From contig MU008188.1 in the NCBI GenBank assembly GCA_010909165.1, positions 62,001 through 126,000 on the forward strand: DNA of 64,000 bases. Direction: 5' to 3'. The notes under the pieces were generated by a model. That model did not search any database. It saw only the letters and a program-made list of their open reading frames with translations, and was not told the origin of the DNA. This stretch comes from Anthoceros angustus. Taxonomy: Eukaryota > Streptophyta > Anthocerotopsida > Anthocerotales > Anthocerotaceae. Position numbers and translations under genes: made by a program. Shown here piece after piece: positions 31,400 to 40,858 of this stretch (position 1 is the stretch's first letter; each line of letters begins with the position of its first letter).

Positions 31400-32720
31400 G
31401 CCAACAAACCCATATTGGTACTTGGACAGTGGAGCTACATCACACATCTGTCACAACAGAAACTCTTTTGAGTCCTATTACCACAGGACACCATCGCCCC
31501 ATCGATGACCACAACCTCCCCATCTCTAGTGTCGTCGTTCCGTCGTTCTGTCGTTCTCAGATGTTCTTCAGGCCAAGTTCTCTCTCTCTCTCTCATGTCC
31601 TTCATGTACCATCCATGTGTAAAAACTTAGTGTTTGCTGCTAGCTTATGTTTAGAACATAGTATGCAAGTCATTTTAAACGCAGATAGTTGTCTTATCTC
31701 TTATCTTCCGAGTAAGTCACACACCATCTGCTCAGGCACTTTAGAGGACCGGTCATATAAACTGTGTGTCCAAGTGGGTTCCTTACATGATAGAATACAT
31801 GTAGCTTCCCAAAATTCTGCAACATCCTCCAACACCATACTTTGGCATTGCCGTTTACGTCATCCTAACAGCCAAAAACTCGTTCAAATGTCTAAGGGAA
31901 ATCTCTATAGAAGTCCTTCCCTTTCCATGATAGAACCACTATCCTGGTGTGAAGCCTATGTCGTAACCAAAAGACATCAAGCTCCCTTCTAAAATAACTC
32001 TCCACAGCAGGCTATATCACCCCTTCAGTTAGTTCACATAGACATTTGCGGCCCAGTTTCTGCACCATCCTTTAGTGGTTGTAAATATTTCCTTACTTTC
32101 ATTGATGATTTCTCCCGTTTCACCTCAACATATATCCTTAAACACAAAAGTGAAGCTTTTCAGTACTTTAAGGACTACATGATGTGGGCGGAGAGACTTA
32201 CAGATAAGAAACTCAAGACCCTCCGCTCCGACAATGGCGAAGTTTACTTCACATGCCTTTCCTGATTTTTGTCGAGCTCAAGGCATTGCTCAACAACTCA
32301 CAGTTGTATATACGCCACAGCAAAATGGGGTAGCAGAAAATAAGAACTTACGTCTTCAAGAGATCGCAGGTTGCTTGCTCTCCCAGGCCAAATTAACCAA
32401 ATCATATTGGGCAGAAGCAATGCTTACAGCAACGTATCTCATTAATCGAATGCCAACCTCTGCGGTTAAAGGTATGACACCTTATGAAGCATTCACTGGC
32501 AAAAAGCCTTCTATAGATCTTCGGATTTTTGGCTGTACCGCTTATGTTTTTATTCCTAAAGCACAGCGCAAGAAACTAGATGATAAGGCTGCCAAGTATA
32601 CTTTTATTGGCTACACTGAAGGCATTAAAGGATACAAATTATTTGATCTTGTTACCAAGAGACCAATATACTCTAGGAGCGTTACCTTTCATGAGTCTCC
32701 AATACTATCTCCTTCAGTGG
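31400..32720 (+). pseudogene. Copia protease and integrase
   Basis: PYWYLDSGATSHICHNRNSF (about 31,410) holds the D-S-G catalytic triplet of the copia protease. ILWHCRLRHPNSQKLVQMSK (about 31,835) is the pre-integrase zinc region. HIDICGPVSAPSFSGCKYFL and TFIDDFSRF (about 32,040-32,120) give the first catalytic Asp, TLRSDNGEVYFT (32,220) the second, and TPQQNGVAENK (about 32,310) the third residue, Glu. The stop-free frame 32,234-32,720 continues through YWAEAMLTATYLINRMPTSA and IFGCTAYVFIPKAQRKKLDD to KRPIYSRSVTFHESPILSP, the usual integrase C-terminus. No copia RT or RNase H follows, so the element is truncated on the right. Confidence 0.88.
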
Positions 32721-32866
32721 ATTCTCCTGTCTTCTTCCTGATGAGAATCATCTGCCTTCGTCTTTTGATGATGACTGTCGTGAAGCATGAAAAGTTTGGG
32801 ACTACCGGTGTCCCGAGTATGAGCTTGTCCCGGGGCAACTCCACCAATCTTAGCTGTGAGGACTAT

Positions 32867-33047
32867 GGGACTGCCTTGTCCCATAGCTGGGACAGTCCCG
32901 GCAGTCCCGGCTGTGGGACTGCCATGTCCCAAAGCTGGGACAGTCCCGGCAGTCCCGGCTGTGGGACTGCCTTGTCCCATGGCTGGGACTGTCCCGGCAG
33001 TCCTGGCTATGGGACTGCCATGTCCCATGGCTGGGACAGTCCTGGTT
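32867..33047 (+). repeat. 48-bp tandem repeat, four copies
   Basis: Units start GGGACTGCC at 32,867, 32,915, 32,963 and 33,011, a regular 48-bp period. Each unit holds GGGACTGCC and GGCAGTCCC in inverted orientation, so single strands can fold. Being a multiple of three, the repeat is translated as 16-residue units (GTALSHSWDSPGSPGC type) continuous with the integrase frame. Confidence 0.9.
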
Positions 33048-33694
33048 GCAGCTCCCTTGCCTCCTGTTACCAGCCCACTTATCGTCCACTCCGATTCGGA
33101 TGTAGCTTTGAATGGGGCCAAAGTCGGCCCCAAGTATGAGTCCGCCACAAAGGGTCCCTTGCAAAGAACAAAATATGCCGAGAGCATCTGCCTCCTAAAG
33201 GGATCCGCAAGCAATGGCGGAATCACGAGATTTCTTGAAGATTTCTTGGCCAGCCTGGCTGGCCGAGCTAGAATCGAGCCTTGGCGCCTTGTAGGAAGCA
33301 CCGAGCAAAAACACATGATCTAATCGATCTTGGATTTCATTGCAAGGGTTCACAAAGTGCTTTCCTCCCTAACTGGCGCGCCGCACGATTTCAAGACTAC
33401 CCTCCGTTCCTTGCCCCACGGTCCTCATTCCCGCGCCATCATCTCCACGCCAGCTCGATTCCTGATGTTTGCGCCATGATGCGAAAGCAACCCTCACGCT
33501 TGGTGGTGCTCCTCCCACGTTGATCGTGCCTTGTTTGGGTTTGGGTCCGGTTTGGTTTCACACCTAAACTAAGTGGCTTTGTCTAGCCTACCTAGTTATC
33601 CGTTCATAACGGATCTATTTCCTATAACTAGTATTTAAAGGAAATGAATCCTTGGACTATGGGCCAATCAAAATAAAGGATATGTTTTCATGTC
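33048..33694. other. Region after the copia fragment, no gene assigned
   Basis: Open plus-strand readings (VHSDSDVALNGAKVGPKYES to 33,321, then FIARVHKVLSSLTGAPHDFK to about 33,470) are not recognisable. The segment CTAGTATTTAAAGGAA near 33,630 could be a promoter element. It ends at the assembly gap. Confidence 0.3.
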
Positions 33695-34377
33695 NNNNNN
33701 NNNNNNNNNNNNNNNNNNNNNNNNNNNNNNNNNNNNNNNNNNNNNNNNNNNNNNNNNNNNNNNNNNNNNNNNNNNNNNNNNNNNNNNNNNNNNNNNNNNN
33801 NNNNNNNNNNNNNNNNNNNNNNNNNNNNNNNNNNNNNNNNNNNNNNNNNNNNNNNNNNNNNNNNNNNNNNNNNNNNNNNNNNNNNNNNNNNNNNNNNNNN
33901 NNNNNNNNNNNNNNNNNNNNNNNNNNNNNNNNNNNNNNNNNNNNNNNNNNNNNNNNNNNNNNNNNNNNNNNNNNNNNNNNNNNNNNNNNNNNNNNNNNNN
34001 NNNNNNNNNNNNNNNNNNNNNNNNNNNNNNNNNNNNNNNNNNNNNNNNNNNNNNNNNNNNNNNNNNNNNNNNNNNNNNNNNNNNNNNNNNNNNNNNNNNN
34101 NNNNNNNNNNNNNNNNNNNNNNNNNNNNNNNNNNNNNNNNNNNNNNNNNNNNNNNNNNNNNNNNNNNNNNNNNNNNNNNNNNNNNNNNNNNNNNNNNNNN
34201 NNNNNNNNNNNNNNNNNNNNNNNNNNNNNNNNNNNNNNNNNNNNNNNNNNNNNNNNNNNNNNNNNNNNNNNNNNNNNNNNNNNNNNNNNNNNNNNNNNNN
34301 NNNNNNNNNNNNNNNNNNNNNNNNNNNNNNNNNNNNNNNNNNNNNNNNNNNNNNNNNNNNNNNNNNNNNNNNNNNNN
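33695..34377. other. Assembly gap (683 N)
   Basis: A run of undetermined bases. ORFs drawn through it have no meaning. Confidence 1.
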
Positions 34378-34750
34378 CGCAGATCGAAACATTCCGTTGA
34401 TCAGGACGCAGCTTCTTTCGCTGAACGATCTGCGGGAAATTAGGGGCACCGGATGACCGGCCCCACCCCTTGCAGGAGATAAATCATGAAGCTCTATTTC
34501 CACCGCTGTCCGGCCACTCGCACCGTGCCCAGCTGTTCCTCTCGCTCCTCGGCACCCCCGAGATTGTCGAAGTCGATCTGGCCAAGGGCGAACACAAGTC
34601 CCGAATACCTGAAGCTCAATCGTTTCGGTCAGGTCCCGCTGCTCGATGACAATGGCACGCTGATCTCCGACTCGATCGCGATCATGATTTATCTGGCCAG
34701 GCTCGGCCGCACCGATTGGCTGCCCGAAGACGCCCTGGGCGCCGCGAATG
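34378..34750 (+). pseudogene. Bacterial-type glutathione S-transferase, N-terminal fragment with its ribosome-binding site
   Basis: From ATG at 34,486 the sequence encodes MKLYFH, then in the next frame [20 protein letters not shown] and [11 protein letters not shown]. Back in the first frame come [37 protein letters not shown] and [12 protein letters not shown]. This is the thioredoxin-fold half of a proteobacterial GST: the cis-Pro loop VPLL and the SDS glutathione-binding segment are visible. A Shine-Dalgarno sequence (GCAGGAGATAAATC) lies just before the ATG, with no intron or plant-like leader. About 80 of 200 residues are present. It is bounded by the N gap on the left and retrotransposon sequence on the right. 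Two compensating frameshifts are present. Confidence 0.85.
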
Positions 34751-36300
34751 TTGGCGCACATCCCTTGCCAATGGAAATGTGGGAGGAGCAAACTGTAAGT
34801 ACGCTTGACTCCAAAATGGCCCATGTCATCGCGTGCACTCGACAAATCAGCTGCTCCCTATCAGTGGTGGCACCAATCGTTCCAGCCCATTGGTCAGCCT
34901 CCTCAGCAAATGCCCATCACGCCATTGATACTTGGAAGCTATAGAATTCTTTCTTGCTCAGCGTGCTCAATGGCTGATCCAAATTGTCCTGTTTGGACAA
35001 ATAGGAGAGTTTCGAGTCTTCCCAGATGTCCTTGGACCTCCTGTCCCCAAAGATATGTGCTCAATGCTAAGGACTGTCCCATACGGATTGTCCCATACGG
35101 ATCACCTGTGCTTGTCAAAGCCACCATCGCAGCCACCGACACATGCTGCAGATCTCCATCATCTTGGTCCTGTCTGTAGAACATCTTCGCAACTAGCACT
35201 GGGATTCCGAGAGAGTGTCCGCGTTTTGGTGTGTGACTCGGTGCACCACTTGAAATTCATAGTCCTGCAAGATCATGGCCCACCTTGCAAGCTTCCCACT
35301 CAACTTGGTGTTGGTCATCAGCCATTTGAGGGGCTGATGGTCGTGACCAGCGTGAAGGGCTTGCCATGGGGCCTAAATGACAAACCGCCCATACGGCTAG
35401 ACACTCCCTTGGTAGCTCAGAGTTGGCTTCAGCACGATTGTTGCTGCGCATACGCAACCACCCGCCTTTCCATCTTCATCTTGTTGGGCTAGCCTAGGCT
35501 AAGATGCTCCAACTGTATGTACCACAAACGGCTTGGAGAAGTTGTCCATGACAGAGCTTCCATCAAGCTCCAGCGCGTGTCGAAAGCTTGCTGGGTCTTC
35601 TCGTCCAGGCCCAAACAACATCCTTCCGCAGCAAGTCATTCAAGCTTGGCACCGGGTCAAGTCCCGAATGTATACTCGGTAATAGTTGCATAGGCCGAGG
35701 AAAGCTCGCAGGCGAGAGGTTGTGGGCTCGCACCTGCAAGATGGCCTGTACCTTGGCAGCATGAGGCATGACGCCGCCGTGCACCCTATGACCAAGGTAT
35801 GCCACGGTGTCCATGCCAAATTCACACTTGGCGGGTGACATGTCAATCGCCTTCGCAATCTCTTGAACAGATCTTCCAGGTGCACCAAATGAGACTCAAA
35901 GTCCTCGCTGTGGACCAGGACATCATCAATGTAGCACATGAGGTTCAACCTCGCAAGTACTATGTCCATTACGCTGGAAAGTCCCGCTGCTTCTTGAAGC
36001 CAAAGGGCATCACCAGCCATTCCCACAGCTATTGAGGGCCGTGGAAGGCTATCTTCTTGATGTACTCTTCAGCAACAAGCACTTGATTGAAGCCTTGACG
36101 CAGATCCAAAATCGAGAAGTAGGTAGACTTGCCAATGTTGTCGAAAATCTCCTCCGGCGTTGGCATGGGGTACCGATCCTGGGCTGTCACCGAGTTGATA
36201 GGACGGTAGTCTCCACATCCTCTTCTCCGCCCACATCCCGCTGCTGTCCTTCTTGGGAGGCATCGTGGCGCAAAGACATAGTCGAGCTAGAGGGCACGAG
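34751..36300 (-). pseudogene. Ty3/gypsy pol: RT, RNase H and start of integrase
   Basis: Minus-strand reading begins near 36,270 with MPPKKDSSGMWAEKRM, then YPMPTPEEIFDNIGKSTYFS and LDLRQGF (RT fingers/palm). CYIDDVLVHSEDFESHLVHL (about 35,930) is the RT catalytic YIDD box, with KCEFGMDTVAYLGHRV and RAFLGLCNYYRVYIRDLT after it. RNase H and its linker follow (SGKLARWAMILQDYEFQVVH, about 35,280). [20 protein letters not shown] (about 34,820) is the His part of the integrase zinc domain. It stops at 34,750, where bacterial GST sequence begins. Several frameshifts. On the right it abuts an opposite-strand gag. Confidence 0.85.
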
Positions 36301-36333
36301 CCCCAAGCAACTCTTGACAGAAGAGGCTTGCAG

Positions 36334-37608
36334 ATGTCTGGTAGGGGACGATCCCGAGGAGAGGAACACGGGAGATCACCCCCGCCCGCTACTGCAAGAG
36401 ATTTGCGCTTCACGGAGGAATCGGGAGAGAGAGATTGCCGCCGCCCTCGCCCAACCGGGAGGAAGATGCCGGGCAATCGAAGAGGGGACCAGCCGCGACG
36501 CTGGAGGAGAGAGACCGGAGGTAGACGGAGGCCGGGCGAGGAGGTAGGAGCGAGCCATCGACAGTGGAAGGAGGTTGTGGAGGAAGTGTTGGTGTCGAGG
36601 AACGAAGAGGAGACATCCTCTCCCGAGCGCGACCCCCACTTTGCGACCGTCGCGGAGTTTCCACGCCGCTGGACCTTGCGAGGCGGCGATTCCACATCCA
36701 CCTCCAGCGAAACTGACAGCGACGACGAGGTCGTGAGCAGTGGAGAGTTTCAGGCCTGGTCGGAGGACTTGGCTGAACGCCTCGATCGCATCACTGCTCA
36801 GCTCGATCTTTTGGGACGGACCACAGGGGAGGTCGCTACTCCTCTGGCGGTTCAGGATTTCAGCACCCAAAGATCCCGAACGGTTCTCTGGTCCACCGAG
36901 GGAAGAAGAAGCATAGGGGTAGCGGGAACGATCGAAACGAGCAACATGAGTGGAGCCGCTGGAGGAGGAGGGCCACCCACACGCCAGACGACACCAAGTA
37001 GAAAAAGAAGGAGACGACGCGAGGCGCTCGGAGAACTTTGAGCACGCCTCCCACGCTTAATTTGGAGGATGGAGTCGATCGATCGCGATCTTCCGAGAGG
37101 GCACGCACAACAGTGGTATGGGCGCACCTACAATGCGGTGGCGCCAACGGATTGGGAAGCCCTCAAAGCAGCCTTCTTGAATCGGTTCCGAGGTCTCAGT
37201 TATGCACACCATACTTTGGCAAAGCTGAGGACCCTTCGAAGGAAGAAGCGAGAATCTCTGTTCGATTATGTGGAAAGGTTTTACGGGTATCTAGACCGAG
37301 TTCCGAAATGTGCACCCGAGAGGCCGGGGGATCCACCCACCTCTGGGTACTCACAAGAGCAAGCGCTAGATTGGTTCGTGAGTGGCTTGTCTCGGAAAAT
37401 GGAGGTACACTGCAGACGCGGGACGAAGACGCGGGAGCCTCCGATCGAGGAATGGGAATCCGAGTTAGGGAGGAGGAGGAAGAAGAGGCAAAGTCATAAG
37501 AAGAGGAAAGGGTCGAGGAGGTCGAGCCTCGCCTTCCTCTCGCCTCCTCCAGCGCCGCCTCATCCTCATCGAAGAGGAGCGGAACTCAAGAAAGTTCCAC
37601 ATGGATGA
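36334..37608 (+). pseudogene. Ty3/gypsy gag (N-terminal arm and capsid domain)
   Basis: The frame from 36,334 gives MSGRGRSRGEEHGRSPPPAT, a basic/acidic arm, then EDLAERLDRITAQLDLLG (about 36,770). After a frame change near 37,040, MESIDRDLPRGHAQQWYGRT and DWEALKAAFLNRFRGL, with RRKKRESLFDYVERFYGYL (to about 37,290), form a clear Retrotrans_gag domain. QEQALDWFVSGLSRKME follows, then a basic tail to 37,608. LDRIIAQLAAL and ESLYDYVEGF in the giant-LTR element (48,281 and 48,565) are the related sequence there. One frameshift separates arm and capsid. Confidence 0.85.
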
Positions 37609-38475
37609 AGAATCGAGAAGGCCTAAACGAAATGAAGAAGGACCTGGAGAAGGTCAAAAGAAGGTGAAGAGGCGGAACGCTAGCTGGAGAAGGAGAGGAA
37701 AGGAAAGACGGTCCGTCGGATGGAGAAGGGAGAAACGTCCAGCAGGAGGTGGAATTGCGGGACAAGTGGAGGCTTTGACCAAGAGATTGACCGAATTAGA
37801 GGTCAAAGTTGTGAAAGAATCAAGCTCCACGGAGATCTCCTCACCGTCGAGACAGTTGGTGTATTGCTCAATTTGTCATCAAACGGGCACACCAATGTGG
37901 AATGTATTCACCACACGCGGTAAATCATGTGGATACCGCCATGCTGGGGATTATTGGTATGTGGATGAAGCTTACCAGGTGCAAGCGGTCACTGGAAGTC
38001 GGCCACCTCAATCAATGAGGGCGACTTACCAACCTGCTACACCGGTTCCCTCGAGGTATGGATCGCGACCGACATCGCCAGGACCATGGAGACCGGATTC
38101 ATCACAGAGGCCGATGACGATTCCACAAGGATGCTGCTATAATTGCGGAGCACCAGGTCACTACTCAAACGAATGCCCAGAACCACGAAAGCAAGTGGGT
38201 TATGTCCCCTTTTGTCAAGTCTGCAAGGAATTGGGACATAAGATGGGGGATCCCAGATGCTCGGGTGTGGCGCGAGTAACACCAGCACGACCGGGGGTCA
38301 GGTTTACGGAACCGGTGGTAGAGGAGGCACGACCCAACCCCGAGACCGCGATTACCGTGACCACGACGCCGGTGTTGAAGGTGGAAGCGGAGTACGATTT
38401 CCTCGACGAATCCAGCGTGACATCGGGAATCGTGGAGGAAGGGTACAGGAGAGATCAGCGCGGATGAAGGATTGA
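37609..38475 (+). pseudogene. Gag nucleocapsid region with two zinc knuckles
   Basis: The ORF 37,601-38,467 is open for 288 codons. A Lys/Arg/Glu coiled region (QVEALTKRLTELEVKVVKES) is followed by a first Cys-rich stretch (YCSICHQTG). Near 38,130 come two knuckles: CYNCGAPGHYSNEC (C-x2-C-x4-H-x4-C) and CQVCKELGHKMGDPRC (C-x2-C-x4-H-x6-C, a longer last spacing). The C-terminal part leads towards the protease. These knuckles bind element RNA. The long intact ORF suggests this is the least decayed gag in the window. Confidence 0.85.
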
Positions 38476-38875
38476 TGGTGGCCAAGGTGACCACCAGATC
38501 GGAGCGACGGGAGAAAGGCCGGAGGACGGAAAAACGGCGTGAGCAGGAGGAAAGGAAAAGGAGGAAGGTGAGGGACGACTCACCTTGGCCTCCGGAAACG
38601 CGCGGCGTCCAGTCGCGTGAGAAGGAGAAGGAACGGGCCCACCCAACCGAAGCGGGCGTGCTACCCCAGATCGGCACACGGGTAGACATACCCCGTAGGG
38701 GCGAAGAAGGGCCAAGGGAAGGAGAGGAACGGACTGCGTTCCCTCCCGATATCAGCCGCGAAGTGGCGGCGATGCTGGAGGATGAGCTGAACAAGCTCAC
38801 CCAGCACGTGAAGAAGAAGGCGGAGCCAGAAATGTTGATCCGCCGGGTATAGGGTCCCACCCGACAGGAGGGACC

Positions 38876-39415
38876 ATGGAATCAGGAACTTTACCAATAA
38901 GGTCGGAGTCGACCAGCGTCAGGGCTGCAAACGGGGAGGAAACCTTGTCAGATAAGATCTCCGCACGATTGCTTGACCGCGAATTTGTGGGCTTGAGAGG
39001 CCATGTGAGTCCGAGATCCCGCAAAATTGTGAAGGAAGCGATCAGGGGAATCCCTGAAGTAGTGGGGGTGAGGAAACGGCCGGTGGAGGTAAATGTGGTT
39101 GAACTTGTTGATTTGGGGGCACCCGAAATTGAGGTTGAAATTGCAGGATGCTTGGTGCCCAATGTGCCATTGGATTCGGGATCGGGAGTCAACTTGATGA
39201 CGGAGGAGACAGCTCATCAACTTGGGTTCACTAAGTTCCACCCCGCCCGAGTGTTTTTGCGGATGGCCGACCAAACAAGAAGGAAGCCACTGGGAGTGTT
39301 GAAGAATGTACCAACTGTGATTGGGGGGCTCACTTTCCATCTCACTTATATTGTGATGCGGCCAGTTTCGGATTTAGGCTACAAGGTTTTGATAGGCGGC
39401 CTGCTTGTATGGTAA
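38876..39415 (+). pseudogene. Ty3/gypsy aspartic protease
   Basis: The open frame of 179 codons contains VELVDLGAPEIEVEIAGCLV, then NVPLDSGSGVNLMTEETAHQ with the catalytic D-S-G. KFHPARVFLRMADQTRRKPL, NVPTVIGGLTFHLTYIVM and LGYKVLIGG follow: flap and second-lobe features of retropepsins. The preceding linker (38,472-38,860) is rich in Arg/Glu. After 39,415 one would expect the RT. Instead the sequence passes by about 39,430 into the LTR-borne ORF of family 1, so RT, RNase H and integrase are missing at this locus. Confidence 0.85.
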
Positions 39416-39429
39416 TCGCATGTTTTTGA

Positions 39430-40858
39430 TTTCCCTTGGCTCAATGGCGAACATGGCGATGGAGACGGGCCGGCAAAGACGGCCACCGCTGAGCACCTAT
39501 GGCGAAGGGAGTCGGTGCTCCGGGCGCATGTGGAAGAGGCAATCCACCAAGTCGACTCGGACTTTGCCTACTACCATGCTGAGCTCCTCAAAGCTTTGGA
39601 GGTTCCGCGTCACCCACGACAACTGGACTGACCTCCGGAGGGATCAGAAGGAGGGGGAGGAGAAGAAGGGCCCGGGGACAGCACCGGGGCCTTGGTGGCG
39701 TTGTTCGAGGACGACGGCAGCGGTGGAGAGGAGCCCTAGGAGGAGCATAACGGCGTGGCGACGGGGCATGAGGTGGCCGGCGCAACCTCGGGGAGAATAG
39801 GGCATTCCGAAGAGCGGAGGAAGGAGACGACAATCAGGACCCGGGCCGGGAGGGGTGTCCGGTGAGTGGGAATGGACCCCCAGAAGTCCAAGAACCGGGG
39901 AGTCCGAGACTTGAGGTCCGGACCCGTGTCTTCTCAGACTCGAGGTCCGAAAACCGAGCAAGGAGACCGAACCCCGAGGTCCAGACTGTAAAAGGACCCC
40001 GAGGATCGGACCCCGGAGTCGAGACCGGACCCCGAGGTCCGGACTCAGGAGGAGAGGGGGAGTCACCACCGGCTTGCTCAGGCGGAGCAGTCACCTAGTA
40101 GTCCACAGCGTGAGGAACGGCCGTGGAGAGGAGGATGTGGTGGTTACCGCGGTTGTCATACCGCCGCCGGTAGCCCAACCTGACAGGGTCTCGGGAAGGG
40201 GAAGGGGCCCCGCCTCGCGAATCATCCGATTAGGTCTTGTAGCTGCCGAAATTGGTCATCGGGCGCCAAGGCGGAACCAAGGGCACTCCCAGGCCCACCG
40301 CCGACGATGGAGATAGGCAGAAGAGGGGAAGATAGTAGGCGTGGCTAGGGCACCGAGGGGCAACCACCGTAATAGGAGTGTAATAAAGACGCCGCCCTTG
40401 GGCGTAGTATAAGAGGGCCGGAGCTGCTCTAGTAAAGCATCTTTTTCTTGGGGTGGATACCGCGTTTCCTTGTAGACCCTTGTGCGTCTTTTGCTAATGT
40501 GAGTCCTGAGTCACTGAGCAGGCACGACAACCCCGGAGAGACTGATTAAGGTCCTGGTGATGGACCCTAATGTGTGGTGGTGTGAGCAGGGTGGACGATC
40601 AGAGACCCTTGCTCTTCCAGAGCAGCGGCCCGACGTTGGACGGACCGGAACGCATGAGCTGGGGAACTCTGGGAGGGCGTGTAGAGCCCGGACGGAGAGG
40701 TCTGGCGGAATGACGGAGGAGGTCCGGACCACGCAGCCAACCCACTCTTTTTTCAAGAGCGATGAGTGTATTGAGAGTGGTGAGGAGAACGGACTAGACG
40801 AGGAATGTGATCGATAGGGTAGACGGAGCGAATCTAGTCCTTAGCGTTGGCCACCGGC
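39430..40858 (+). mobile_element. Family-1 LTR, middle part (third large copy)
   Basis: It carries the best copy of the LTR-ORF C-terminus (HLWRRESVLRAHVEEAIHQV, DSDFAYYHAELLKALEV, 39,520-39,620) and a Glu/Gly-rich tail. Direct and inverted CCCGAGGTCCGGAC repeats follow (39,880-40,060), then a TATA box (GTAGTATAAGAGGG, 40,405) and R/U5 with CTAGTAAAGCATC. It stops at 40,858, before the LTR end, where an opposite-strand giant LTR begins (TGTGGGAAGG). Confidence 0.6.
40401..40415 (+). promoter_or_regulatory. LTR TATA box (family 1)
   Basis: GGCGTAGTATAAGAG, with GTGTAATAAAGACG upstream, as in the two other copies. Confidence 0.6.

Noticed and set aside
34486-34750. Horizontally acquired plant GST gene
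   Set aside because: The bacterial leader, lack of introns, truncation and position beside the gap make contamination or misjoin more likely; kept as a finding to verify.
33652-34845. Long ORFs on both strands across the N run
   Set aside because: They are produced by undetermined bases in the gap; only the flanking residues are real.
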